Source of the DNA: CAMPKL01 sp963817465
Lineage (GTDB): Bacteria > Acidobacteriota > Terriglobia > Bryobacterales > UBA6623
Direction of reading: 5' to 3'
DNA: 64,000 nucleotides
Assembly: GCA_963817465.1 (NCBI GenBank)
Contig: CAWFOP010000009.1
Span: 310,001 to 374,000 of the forward strand
Under the pieces are notes generated by a model that was given only the letters and a program-made list of their open reading frames with translations, did not search any database and was not told where the DNA came from. Both the position numbers and the translations under genes were made by a program. How positions within the stretch are numbered: the first letter of the stretch is position 1; the number at the start of each line of letters is the position of its first letter. This document shows positions 17,051 through 24,738 of this stretch, piece after piece.

Positions 17051-17344
17051 TCAGCCGGTTTCGCCGGGCTCGTAAGGAAAACGATTGATCTCCTTGATGC
17101 AGGCCGCAAGCGCCGCTTCGAGCGAAGGTCCCCAGCCTGTGGGCGTGTAGGGACCCGTGCTCTGGTTGGTCTGTTTGTCGGATTGCGCGAAGAATCGCAG
17201 CGGCCCCGCGCCCGAATCGACCGCATGCTCACGGACGGTGATCGCAAACTCGACTTCGGTCTCGCCTTGCTTTTTGAGAGCGACGAAATGGTGGAGCTTG
17301 ACAAGCTCAGTGCCCGACTCGCTGCCGATGAATTCCCAACCCAT
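17051..17344 (-). CDS. Small hypothetical protein
   Basis: 97 residues, not recognised. No signal or membrane segment; a soluble alpha/beta composition (ELVKLHHFVALKKQGETEVEF, LEAALAACIKEINRFPYEP). Ser/Thr/Gln-rich centre. GAGG lies a few nt before the ATG at 17344, and coding character is better than in the other frames. It sits alone between two other minus-strand genes, with a hairpin 97 bp downstream. Confidence 0.5.
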   Translation of the reverse strand: MGWEFIGSESGTELVKLHHFVALKKQGETEVEFAITVREHAVDSGAGPLRFFAQSDKQTNQSTGPYTPTGWGPSLEAALAACIKEINRFPYEPGETG

Positions 17345-17443
17345 TGCTGAACCTCGCTAAGGAGCTCAAGGACCGCGGCGCGGCCCTGAGACAGCGGCAA
17401 GCATAGCGCAATGCCCTCGCGCCGGCGGACTTGCAGGAATGAT

Positions 17444-18169
17444 TCAGACCCGGATCGCCCGCGCGCGGAGCTTTTCGTAGTGCGGGCGGCAGGCTTCGAG
17501 CAGCGGCTTCAGGCGCTCCGGGAAGGGGTCGGTCTTCGGCTTGAAGGGTAGGAAGCCGGTCGATTTGTGGACGTTGTGGTACCAGTGCTTCGCCCAGACG
17601 CCGTCTTCGGGCTTGGGGCCGGCGGGCCATGAGAGCATGGCCGGATCCCACGGGACGCCGACGCGGCGGCAGAATTCCTCGAGCACGGCCGCGGGGTTGT
17701 CGAGCAGCTGTTTGGAGTCGATCACCGCCGGACTCTTACCCGCGGCCTCCAGCTCATCGAGCAGGTCGGTTTGCATCTCGAAAGCCGTGTCGAGCAGGGT
17801 CGGCTCGGGGACCTGCACGGCCAGCGAGGGCAGCATCTGCTCCGGATCGCGCGTCAGAAAGACGTTCACCAGGTCTTTGAGGAACGCGCGGTCGACCCCG
17901 TACAGATGGTGCCCCATGGACTTGAGGAACAGCACGGGGCGGTCGCAGGGTCCCAGGATGACCTGCCGGACGGCCTCAGCGGCGTCGGCGCTTTGCGAAC
18001 GCAACACGTCCGCGCGGCCGGGATGCTCGATGCCCGTGGCCGTCAAGTAGTGGGCGTACAACGGCTCGTCCACAGCGCGCGTATCGGCGCGCTGGGCGAA
18101 TGCGTACATCAAAGCTGTCGAGACGTTCCGCGGCCCCGACCACAGACAGATCCTTACCGTCTCAGGCAT
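17444..18169 (-). CDS. Sulfotransferase-like P-loop protein
   Basis: 241 residues. An N-terminal P-loop of the sulfotransferase type (CLWSGPRNVSTALMYAFAQR), then VDEPLYAHYL, LFLKSMGHHLYG, a VFLTRDPEQMLPSL segment matching the 3'-phosphate-binding region, and VIDSKQLLDNPAAVLEEFCRRVGVPW. This short subfamily is widespread in bacteria and its acceptor is unknown; some databases label it as branched-chain aminotransferase-associated. It is unrelated in detail to the frameshifted sulfotransferase at 15.8 kb. Single gene. Confidence 0.75.
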   Translation of the reverse strand: MPETVRICLWSGPRNVSTALMYAFAQRADTRAVDEPLYAHYLTATGIEHPGRADVLRSQSADAAEAVRQVILGPCDRPVLFLKSMGHHLYGVDRAFLKDLVNVFLTRDPEQMLPSLAVQVPEPTLLDTAFEMQTDLLDELEAAGKSPAVIDSKQLLDNPAAVLEEFCRRVGVPWDPAMLSWPAGPKPEDGVWAKHWYHNVHKSTGFLPFKPKTDPFPERLKPLLEACRPHYEKLRARAIRV

Positions 18170-18246
18170 TGCGCCTCGGGATCTATCGTACGGTCTTTTC
18201 GAGGGATGAAGCGAACGGGTCGGGTGCGGGGCAAATGGGAGGGAGG

Positions 18247-18435
18247 TTAGGCGGCGATCTCTGCGACTGCGAGGCGCGCCTGCTCCTTCCGAGCCAAATC
18301 TCGTTCAGCCTGGGTCTGCGTGTAGCCGAACCCAAGGGTGTCGATGTGATGGCCGTTCCACTCCGTAGCCGGAACGCGGGCGGCCCACCAGCCCATCTTG
18401 TAGTACGACTTGAAAAACGTCAGCTTGGTCTGCAT
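18247..18435 (-). CDS. Small hypothetical protein under a consensus promoter
   Basis: 62 residues from the ATG at 18435, about 11 nt after AGGAG; a longer in-frame reading begins at 18474 but falls inside the promoter. No match recognised. It is basic at the start (MQTKLTFFKSYYKMGWWAARV), aromatic-rich in the middle (ATEWNGHHIDTLGFGYTQT) and ends in a charged helix (QAERDLARKEQARLAVAEIAA). No membrane segment. The promoter upstream (18461-18488) is the best sigma-70 match in the window and carries an inverted repeat, so this gene is probably regulated. Confidence 0.5.
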   Translation of the reverse strand: MQTKLTFFKSYYKMGWWAARVPATEWNGHHIDTLGFGYTQTQAERDLARKEQARLAVAEIAA

Positions 18436-18460
18436 CTGGACACAGATCTCCTTCCAAATC

Positions 18461-18488
18461 AGAATACACCACATTGCCGTGGTGTCAA
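18461..18488 (-). promoter_or_regulatory. Sigma-70 promoter with operator-like inverted repeat
   Basis: On the minus strand a perfect -35 TTGACA (18488-18483) and a TATTCT -10 (18466-18461) are 16 bp apart. A perfect 7-bp inverted repeat (ACACCAC / GTGGTGT, 18466-18485, 6-nt centre) fills the spacer, exactly where a repressor would block RNA polymerase. It drives the 62-residue gene at 18247-18435. Confidence 0.65.
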
Positions 18489-18526
18489 GTTACAAATTCG
18501 TTTCGCGGCGCCCTTTCAAAGCCGGG

Positions 18527-18532
18527 TACAAT
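18527..18532 (+). promoter_or_regulatory. Candidate -10 hexamer of the sialidase gene (TACAAT)
   Basis: TACAAT overlaps the in-frame ATG at 18531 and ends 7 nt before GTG 18540. If it is the -10, the GTG rather than the ATG is the start, which also gives a cleaner lipoprotein signal. Confidence 0.45.
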
Positions 18533-18539
18533 GCCTGGC

Positions 18540-19763
18540 GTGAAGCGCGTTTGGATCTGTTTCATTTGCTTGCTGGCCGCTTGCGCGGGCGCTCCTGAAG
18601 CCGGCCAAGAGGCGCAGCTTGAAAAGACTGCTGTCTTCGAGGCCGGCACGCACGGGTACGCGCACTTCCGCATCCCCGCCATCGTCGTCTCGCCGGACGG
18701 AACGCTGCTGGCGTTCGCCGAAGCGCGCAAGAACACGGGCGGCGACTGGGGCCCGATCGACTTGGTGATGCGGCGCTCGAAAGACCGCGGCGCGACGTGG
18801 GACGAGATGAAGGTGATCGCGCACGTCGCCGGCGAGATCCAGCAGAACCCCGTCGCTCTGGCTCAGAACCTGGCGAAGCCGGGCGAGGTGACTTACAACA
18901 ACCTGGCGCCGATCGTCGACAAGCGGCAAGGCGTCGTGCACTTCCTGTTCTGCATCGAGTACGCGCGGGTTTACTACATGCGCACCGCGGACGACGGCGA
19001 GACGTTTACGACCCCGGTCGACGTGACGGCGGCATTCGAGGCGTTCCGGCCCGACTACGACTGGAAGGTCGTCGCGACGGGGCCGGGGCACGGCATCCAG
19101 CTCGACAACGGGCGCCTGCTCGTACCGGTTTGGATGTCGAACGGCACGGGCGGCCATGCGCATCGGCCGTCGGTCGCGGCCACGATCTACTCCGACGACC
19201 ACGGCGCGACGTGGCAGCGCGGCGAGATCGTGGTGCGCCATCCGGAGCTCGTCAACCCGAGCGAGACGCTGGCGGTGCAACTTGCCGACGGCCGCGTGAT
19301 GCTCAACATCCGGCACGAGTCGGTCGAACATCGGCGCGCGATCACGGTGAGCGACGACGGGGCCGGCGGCTGGTCGAAGATTCGCTTCCAGCCGGAGCTG
19401 CTCGAGCCGGTCTGCATGGGCAGCTTGATGCGGCTCTCGACGACGAAAGATTCCGACAAGAACCGGCTCTTGTTCGCCAACCCGGACAGCGATGAACCGC
19501 GCGACCCGGCGGACCCCGACGGGAACCGCAAGCGCCAAAACGTGAGCGTGCAGTTGAGCTACGACGAGGGCGCATCGTGGACGGTGAAGAAGGCGCTGGA
19601 GCCGGGGCCGAGCGGCTACTCGGACCTAGCGGCGGGGCCGGACGGAACGATCTATTGCTTCTACGAGCGCGGCGAAGTCGAATCGGGACGCAACTACACC
19701 AAGAGCCTGACGCTGGCGCGGTTCAACCTGGAATGGCTGACGGACGGCGCGGATTCGCTGTGA
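18540..19763 (+). CDS. Exo-alpha-sialidase (BNR/Asp-box), lipoprotein
   Basis: 407 residues from the GTG at 18540. The signal MKRVWICFICLLAAC ends in a lipobox (LAAC, Cys 16), so the enzyme is lipid-anchored. The GH33-type six-bladed propeller shows the FRIPAIVV arginine motif near the start and four Asp boxes: SKDRGATW, SDDHGATW, SDDGAGGW and SYDEGASW. CFYERGE near the end fits the Tyr/Glu nucleophile pair. It would release terminal sialic acid or a related sugar from glycans. No sialic acid uptake or catabolism genes lie nearby, so the use may be scavenging from host or matrix material. Confidence 0.85.
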   Translation: MKRVWICFICLLAACAGAPEAGQEAQLEKTAVFEAGTHGYAHFRIPAIVVSPDGTLLAFAEARKNTGGDWGPIDLVMRRSKDRGATWDEMKVIAHVAGEIQQNPVALAQNLAKPGEVTYNNLAPIVDKRQGVVHFLFCIEYARVYYMRTADDGETFTTPVDVTAAFEAFRPDYDWKVVATGPGHGIQLDNGRLLVPVWMSNGTGGHAHRPSVAATIYSDDHGATWQRGEIVVRHPELVNPSETLAVQLADGRVMLNIRHESVEHRRAITVSDDGAGGWSKIRFQPELLEPVCMGSLMRLSTTKDSDKNRLLFANPDSDEPRDPADPDGNRKRQNVSVQLSYDEGASWTVKKALEPGPSGYSDLAAGPDGTIYCFYERGEVESGRNYTKSLTLARFNLEWLTDGADSL

Positions 19764-19815
19764 AGCGATTTCGCCGTCCGTAGCCGCGCGTGAAGTAGGG
19801 CCTCGCCGCCGCGGA

Positions 19816-20517
19816 CTATTCCGGCAGATCCATCGCCGGGTTGGCGTCGAAAAAGTCGAATGGCCGCAGCTCGAAGCTGTGCCACATCACGGGCATCACA
19901 GGCCAATCTTCGGCGCGCACCAGATGGTGCATGCCGATGGTGTGCCATAGAACGATGTCGGTGTTATCGATGCCGCGGTCGTTCTGCGTCCACTCCGGCA
20001 GGCCTTGGTCGGGCGTGCTGAGCGTGGGGTAATCTCCGGCGGGGAAGCGTTCGGCTGCGTTGAACGGCGTCACCCAGAGATGGTGCTCGATGAAGCGGGC
20101 GCGGCGGCGCGGATAGTCGTCTTCGCTCAACAGCGTCTCGGTGGTCCGGCCGGGCATGAGCTGATAGCTGGTCGGGTAGCCCACCTTGTTCTTGCGGGTC
20201 GTGCTGACCATGCGCCAGAGGGTCGGCTTGGCGAGCTCGATGTTGAGCTTCGCGTCGCTCCCTTGGCGCACGACAGCGCGGGCCTTGCGCGGGATCGGGT
20301 CGCCGGCCTTCCAACCCCAGACGAGCGCCTTGGGCGGCTCGACCAGGCTCACGAGCGAGAAGCGCGTATCGCGGTCGAGCTTGCCGTCGGCGTCGAGAGT
20401 CTCGAGGACGGCCCAGTATTCCTGGAAGCCAAGGGGGTCGAGCGGGTGTTGCGGCTGTTGGGCGGCTAGTTTGAAGGCGAACGCGAACAGCAGAACGAAG
20501 GGGGCCAGGCGACGCAT
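19816..20517 (-). CDS. Copper amine oxidase remnant lacking the catalytic core
   Basis: 233 residues from the ATG at 20517, with a signal peptide (MRRLAPFVLLFAFAFKLAAQ). Residues 24-90 match a copper amine oxidase N2-type domain (HPLDPLGFQEYWAVLETL ... VSLVEPPKALVWGWKAGD). Residues ~99-233 match the extreme C-terminus of the same enzymes (KVGYPTSYQLMPG, HHLWVTPFN, NTDIVLWHTIGMHHLVRAEDW, RPFDFFDANPAMDLP). The ~400 residues between, with the TPQ tyrosine and the first two copper histidines, are gone, and the join near 20215-20265 is in frame. Amine oxidase activity is therefore not expected. This could be a natural internal deletion, a repurposed protein or a mis-assembly. Confidence 0.8.
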   Translation of the reverse strand: MRRLAPFVLLFAFAFKLAAQQPQHPLDPLGFQEYWAVLETLDADGKLDRDTRFSLVSLVEPPKALVWGWKAGDPIPRKARAVVRQGSDAKLNIELAKPTLWRMVSTTRKNKVGYPTSYQLMPGRTTETLLSEDDYPRRRARFIEHHLWVTPFNAAERFPAGDYPTLSTPDQGLPEWTQNDRGIDNTDIVLWHTIGMHHLVRAEDWPVMPVMWHSFELRPFDFFDANPAMDLPE

Positions 20518-20572
20518 TGCGGTGCTCCTGTCAGGTCCAAGGTCGCCGCGCAAAGGTAAGTTTTCAGCGCCG

Positions 20573-21412
20573 CTAGCGAAGGAACTCTTCGAGCTGAATG
20601 CGGGCGTCGGTCTTCTCGTCGCGGTATTTGACGATGATCGGCGCGTAAAGCGAGAGATTCCACTCCTGGCCCTTGCCGGAAGTGAAGGGGCGCGAGCCGG
20701 GCACGACGACAGCGCCCTCGGGGATGACCAGCGGGCTGTCCCCGTCGGCTTTGTGGACCAAGCCCTTGACGACGTCGTAGACCGGCGTTGAGCGCGTGAG
20801 CACGGTTCCGGCGCCGAGCACGGCGCGGGACTTGACGATCGTCCCTTCGTAGACGCCGCAATTGCCGCCGACCAGCACATCGTCTTCGATGATGACCGGC
20901 AAGGCGCCGACCGGCTCGAGCACGCCGCCGATCTGAGCCGCGGCGCTCAAGTGACAGCTCTTGCCGATCTGCGCGCAGCTCCCGACCAGGGCGTGAGAGT
21001 CGACCATCGTGCCGTCGCCGACGTAGGCGCCGACGTTGATGTACATGGGCGGCATGCAGGTGACGCTCTTGCCCAGGAACACGCCGTCGCGGATCGACGA
21101 ACCGCCGGGCACGATGCGGACCGAGTCCGCGAGCTCGAGCCGCCGCGGCGGGTAGGTGGATTTGTCGAAGTACTGCAGCCGCGAGCCTGCGCTGGTCATC
21201 TCGACCGAGCGGCCCATGCGGAAGCCGATCAGAATGCCGCGCTTGACCCAGGCGTTGACCTTCCAGCCGGCGGGCGCCGATGCGTCAGGCTCGGCGGCGC
21301 GGGCCTTACCGGAGTTCAGGGCGGCTTTGAACTCCTGGAAGGTCTCCATGTCGGTGTGGTTGTAAGTTTCCGGCGCCTTGCGGAACAGGTCTTCGATCAG
21401 CGATTCGAGCAT
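20573..21412 (-). CDS. dapD: Tetrahydrodipicolinate N-succinyltransferase
   Basis: Succinyl-CoA-dependent step of lysine/diaminopimelate synthesis, cytoplasmic. 279 residues from the ATG at 21412, chosen because MLESLIEDLF aligns with the start of E. coli DapD; an in-frame ATG at 21433 is also possible. The left-handed beta-helix shows MYINVGAYVGDGTMVDSHALVGSCAQIG, IGGVLEPVGALPVIIEDDVLVG and ends with SLYAPIIVKYRDEKT, all DapD hallmarks. It stands alone, 55 bp upstream of the amine oxidase remnant; no other dap gene is in the window. Confidence 0.95.
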   Translation of the reverse strand: MLESLIEDLFRKAPETYNHTDMETFQEFKAALNSGKARAAEPDASAPAGWKVNAWVKRGILIGFRMGRSVEMTSAGSRLQYFDKSTYPPRRLELADSVRIVPGGSSIRDGVFLGKSVTCMPPMYINVGAYVGDGTMVDSHALVGSCAQIGKSCHLSAAAQIGGVLEPVGALPVIIEDDVLVGGNCGVYEGTIVKSRAVLGAGTVLTRSTPVYDVVKGLVHKADGDSPLVIPEGAVVVPGSRPFTSGKGQEWNLSLYAPIIVKYRDEKTDARIQLEEFLR

Positions 21413-21471
21413 GAGGGCATTAGTTTCGCGCAAAGCGGCGGCGGTTCGCTGTCCGCCGTCGTCAGAGGAGG

Positions 21472-22767
21472 CTAGGTCTTTTTCTTTGACAGAGCATTCA
21501 CGACGGATTGAACTCTGGTCGCTTGGATCGCCTGCGCGCCGGCTACGGCCTTGCGCACCGTATCGGCGGCCGCACGCGGGTCGGCGCGAATGGCCAGCAG
21601 CTTCTCGGCAATCTCGTCTCCGGTCGTTTCTTCAATCTGCAGGTACCAATCGCCGAGGCCGATATCGTTCCACATCTGGCCCTTGATACCGTCCTCGGGC
21701 TGGTGGACGTACATGCAGGGCGTGCCCTGCACGGCCGCGAGGATCGGCGAGTGGCATTCGCAACTGACGACCGTGACGGCCCGGGCGTAGACGGATGCGG
21801 CTTCGTCGGGGAGCCAGAACTCATGCCGACGCACCACGCTCGGCTTGACGTCATCGGGCAGCGGGTTGAACAGCAGCGGATCGATGATGTCGGTCTCGTA
21901 CGTCATCTCGGGACAGAGCAAGGCCTTGCCGCCGGTCTCGCGGACCCAGCGAACGATCGCTTGACGAAGCTTGGCGTGGTCGGTCTCGGCGTGCTCGGCG
22001 TTGATCCGCTCGCGGCGGTCGATCTCGTCCTGGGTCCAGTTGACCTCGCGGATCCGGTGATAAGGCGTCAGGCGCAGGCGCGGCACGACAGCGATAAAGG
22101 AGTTGGGACCAAGCCCGTTTTGAGAGAGAAAATTGACCGATCTGCCCTCATCGCGCATGTCGAAGCTAAAGGCGGCGTCCGGACAAAAGCCGAGATCAGG
22201 ACCGTGAACGCCCGCTTGCTCGAGATTCGCAAGCGAAGCGGTTTCGCGCGTGTAGACGAATTCCGCGGCGTTGAGCAGGTCGAGCAAGTCGGGGTCGAGC
22301 GAGCTGCTGGCGGCTTCGTCGTGGAGAGTAATGGTCACACCGAAGATGCCATAGGGCTTGCCCGTTCGTTTGCGCCACGCAGCGAGGTGGTCGCGCGCGA
22401 CTACGCTGGGACCGGAGCCATGCAACATGAAATCCGCCTGCTCGAACGTGTCGGCCAGAGAGCTGTTGTCGGGCTCGCCGTCCTCGCCGATGTCGCCGGT
22501 CATTATCTGAATGCCGGCGAAGCGACGCCGCAGCATCTCGGCGACGCCGCGGTCCATGCCGTTCGACCAAAGAATGACATCGGCCTGAGGCACATGGTCC
22601 TGGAGCAGGCGGAGGAGGCCTGGGGTGTGCGCGATATCGCCGATATTGACGGTTTGCCAGCCGGAGCGGACAAGAATCTTGGGGCGACGAGCCCATTTTG
22701 GCGCGGAGGCGCAACGGGCGAGCGCGGCGGTCAGGGCGGCGAGAAAGGCGCGACGGCCGTTGGGCAT
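21472..22767 (-). CDS. Polysaccharide pyruvyl transferase family protein with Tat-like signal
   Basis: 431 residues from the ATG at 22767. The N-terminus MPNGRRAFLAALTAALARCASA has a twin-arginine motif and short hydrophobic stretch. The remainder fits the CsaB/WcaK family: NIGDIAHTPGLLRLL, ADVILWSNG, ADFMLHGSGPSVVARDHLAAWRK, then RETASLANLEQAG and a C-terminal VVSCECHSPILAAVQGTPCMYVHQP. Known members add ketal pyruvate to surface glycans in the cytoplasm, so an export signal is surprising and may mark a divergent use. TATCCT lies 8 nt before the ATG. It is 31 bp downstream of the nucleotidyltransferase gene. Confidence 0.75.
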   Translation of the reverse strand: MPNGRRAFLAALTAALARCASAPKWARRPKILVRSGWQTVNIGDIAHTPGLLRLLQDHVPQADVILWSNGMDRGVAEMLRRRFAGIQIMTGDIGEDGEPDNSSLADTFEQADFMLHGSGPSVVARDHLAAWRKRTGKPYGIFGVTITLHDEAASSSLDPDLLDLLNAAEFVYTRETASLANLEQAGVHGPDLGFCPDAAFSFDMRDEGRSVNFLSQNGLGPNSFIAVVPRLRLTPYHRIREVNWTQDEIDRRERINAEHAETDHAKLRQAIVRWVRETGGKALLCPEMTYETDIIDPLLFNPLPDDVKPSVVRRHEFWLPDEAASVYARAVTVVSCECHSPILAAVQGTPCMYVHQPEDGIKGQMWNDIGLGDWYLQIEETTGDEIAEKLLAIRADPRAAADTVRKAVAGAQAIQATRVQSVVNALSKKKT

Positions 22768-22775
22768 CTGTCCGG

Positions 22776-22781
22776 AGGATA
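22776..22781 (-). promoter_or_regulatory. Candidate -10 hexamer of the pyruvyl transferase gene (TATCCT)
   Basis: Minus-strand TATCCT 8 nt before the ATG at 22767, inside the short gap to the upstream gene. Confidence 0.3.
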
Positions 22782-22798
22782 GCAACCGGACGCCGAAT

Positions 22799-23524
22799 CT
22801 AATCCATCTCGACGAAATCGGAAGCGGGAGCCAGATCCTCGGGGCGGCCGACGTCGCGCCAGAAACCCTCGATAGCGTACCAGGCCACGGGCTTGCCCGA
22901 GTTGACGATGGCGTGAACGGCGTCGGTGAGCTCGTACTCGCCGCGCGGAGAACGATCAATACGGTCGAGCGCTTCGAAGATCGAGGGGCGAAAGACGTAG
23001 ATGCCGGCGTTGTTCCAGTGCGTCGTCGAGGTTCCCTGCGGCGGCTTCTCGATGATCTTGGTGACGCGGCCCGCCGCGGTATAAACGGCCCCGCCCTGGT
23101 ACGGGTCTTCGACCCACTTGACCGACAGAACCATCTCGGCGTTCTCGGCTTTCGCCAGGATTTCGCGATAGACGGCGGGGTCGACGAGGTTGTCGCCGTA
23201 CACCATCAGAAACGGGTCCTCGCCGGCGAAGTCGCGCGCCAGCATCGCCGCCGAGCCGGTGCCGTCCTGCTGCTCTTGCGTGACATAAGTAAGCGTGGCG
23301 AGGGCGGGCGGATGGGCGGCGAAGTAGTCGGCGACCATGTGAGCCTTGTAGCCGACGACGATGAGGACTTCGCGGATGCCGGCGGCCTCGAGGCGCTCGA
23401 TCTGGTGCGCCAACATCGGTCGGCCGCCCAGCGGCAACATCGGCTTCGGGCAGTCCTCGGTGAGCTCCTTCATCCGAGTGCCGCGGCCGGCGGCGAGCGT
23501 AACGGCTTTGGTAACAGCTCTCAC
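22799..23524 (-). CDS. Sugar-1-phosphate nucleotidyltransferase
   Basis: 241 residues from the GTG at 23524, chosen because the family motif begins at once (VTLAAGRGTRMKELTEDCPKPMLPLGGRP, read in two overlapping parts: LAAGRGTRMKELT and CPKPMLPLGG) and TATCCT lies 6 nt upstream. Further family features are GTGSAAMLARDFAGEDPFLMVYGDNLVD, the acceptor loop IIEKPP, and NNAGIYVFRPSIFEAL. It activates a hexose-1-phosphate with NTP for glycan synthesis; glucose-1-phosphate or mannose-1-phosphate are equally possible. It may supply the pyruvyl transferase neighbour with a surface glycan, but no glycosyltransferase is nearby. Confidence 0.85.
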   Translation of the reverse strand: MRAVTKAVTLAAGRGTRMKELTEDCPKPMLPLGGRPMLAHQIERLEAAGIREVLIVVGYKAHMVADYFAAHPPALATLTYVTQEQQDGTGSAAMLARDFAGEDPFLMVYGDNLVDPAVYREILAKAENAEMVLSVKWVEDPYQGGAVYTAAGRVTKIIEKPPQGTSTTHWNNAGIYVFRPSIFEALDRIDRSPRGEYELTDAVHAIVNSGKPVAWYAIEGFWRDVGRPEDLAPASDFVEMD

Positions 23525-23530
23525 GGGGAC

Positions 23531-23536
23531 AGGATA
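23531..23536 (-). promoter_or_regulatory. Candidate -10 hexamer of the nucleotidyltransferase gene (TATCCT)
   Basis: Minus-strand TATCCT 6 nt before the GTG at 23524. Confidence 0.35.
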
Positions 23537-23612
23537 GCGTTCCCAACGTTCCGAGCTCGGGTGCGAACCGAAACACTCCGCACGATGCAGTACATCTACA
23601 AGATGAACGCCA

Positions 23613-24569
23613 TTGTCCCAAGCGCAGCTCCAGCGAGAATTCGAAACGGCCGCGAGGCCAAGCTCCCGCTTCAAGAAGATTCTCGTATTCGCCGGCGGCG
23701 ACTCCGCCGCCGCGTTGCGGCAGGCGGATCGCTTGGCGGCGGAAACCGGGGCGGCCGTCACCCTTTGCGACGTGGTGGAACAACCCACGGCTTGGCGGGC
23801 CGCGCTGCGCAGATCCAACGTCCGAAGACTGCTCGCTTCCGGAGCGGACGCCAGGCTGCGAACCCTCGCTCGGCCCTTCCGGCGGAAGGGTCGTGACATC
23901 CGCACGAAGATCCTATCCGGCCGCACCGCCGCGACGGCGCTGGCCCGCGAAGTGCGCCAAGGCGACCACGACCTGCTCATCAAGACAGCGGGCGCGCGGG
24001 GAAGGCCGCGGCCGGCGCGTTTTGGCGTGTCCGGCGACCTGCAACTGCTGCGGCGCTGCGGCCGCCCGGTGATCCTCGCGCGGCGAGGGCTCGCGGAGAC
24101 GGCAGGGATGCTCGTCGCGGCCATCGCGCCTCCCGTGGAGGGACAGCACGCGAAGAACATCCCCAATTCCCAAATCCTCGATACGGCTGTCGAGCTAGCG
24201 GCGCTCGAAGGCCTCGAATTGCACGTCTTACGAGCTTGGCGCGCTTACGGTGAAGCCGGCGAGTACATTCACGCGAGCCGGGACAAGTTTTGGGCCGCGC
24301 TGGAGCGCTTTCTCGAACCCTACCGCCCGTGGATCCGCGCCGAACAAGTTCATCTGCTGCGCGGGCACCCTTCGACGGTCATCCCGCGCTTCGCCGCCGA
24401 GCGCCGCATCGACGCTCTCGTCATGGGCGGCGGGTCCCGCCGGCGCATCGCCGAGATCTTCGTCAGCGACACGACGGAGTTGATCGTCAACAACACGCAA
24501 TGCTCGATCGTCGCGGTCAAGCCGCAAGGAAATTCATTTCACGGCGATCTCGATCGCGGCGGCGCGTGA
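23613..24569 (+). CDS. Tandem universal stress protein (UspE-like)
   Basis: 318 residues from a TTG at 23613, two Usp domains in tandem. Domain 1 (about 20-158) starts with FKKILVFAGGDSAAALRQADRLA and ends LLRRCGRPVILARRG. Domain 2 (about 165-305) starts MLVAAIAPPVE, continues with ILDTAVELAALEGLELHVLRAW and ends with DALVMGGGSRRRIAEIFVSDTTELIVNNTQCSIVAVKP, carrying the G-x2-G-x9-G-type nucleotide-binding region in altered form (GGGSRRRIAEIFVS). The layout matches UspE-type proteins linked to general stress. It is divergent from the nucleotidyltransferase gene. Confidence 0.85.
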   Translation: MSQAQLQREFETAARPSSRFKKILVFAGGDSAAALRQADRLAAETGAAVTLCDVVEQPTAWRAALRRSNVRRLLASGADARLRTLARPFRRKGRDIRTKILSGRTAATALAREVRQGDHDLLIKTAGARGRPRPARFGVSGDLQLLRRCGRPVILARRGLAETAGMLVAAIAPPVEGQHAKNIPNSQILDTAVELAALEGLELHVLRAWRAYGEAGEYIHASRDKFWAALERFLEPYRPWIRAEQVHLLRGHPSTVIPRFAAERRIDALVMGGGSRRRIAEIFVSDTTELIVNNTQCSIVAVKPQGNSFHGDLDRGGA

Positions 24570-24693
24570 CTTGCCGGCCGCATCGGTGGCGCGCGCTTCG
24601 ATCTTGCTCAGGCCGGGGCCAGACCGCTGAGAACGTGCGGCGACGCAGCAATGCGCGAGGACAAAGGAGGAGCCGATCGGAACCGCCCAAGCC
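24534..24693 (-). pseudogene. Possible tail of a lost Ig-like/adhesin domain protein
   Basis: Between the ABC ATPase stop and the UspE-like stop, a short minus-strand frame of about 50 codons with no start reads like the end of a bacterial Ig-like repeat (GPGLSKIEARATDAAGKS, then AAAIEIAVK and stop). It is closed upstream by an in-frame TAG. Probably a gene fragment; the evidence is compositional only. Confidence 0.25.
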
Positions 24694-24738
24694 TAGTCGA
24701 GGCGGCGGGGCCCAGCGCGCCCCCGTCCGGATCGCAAC

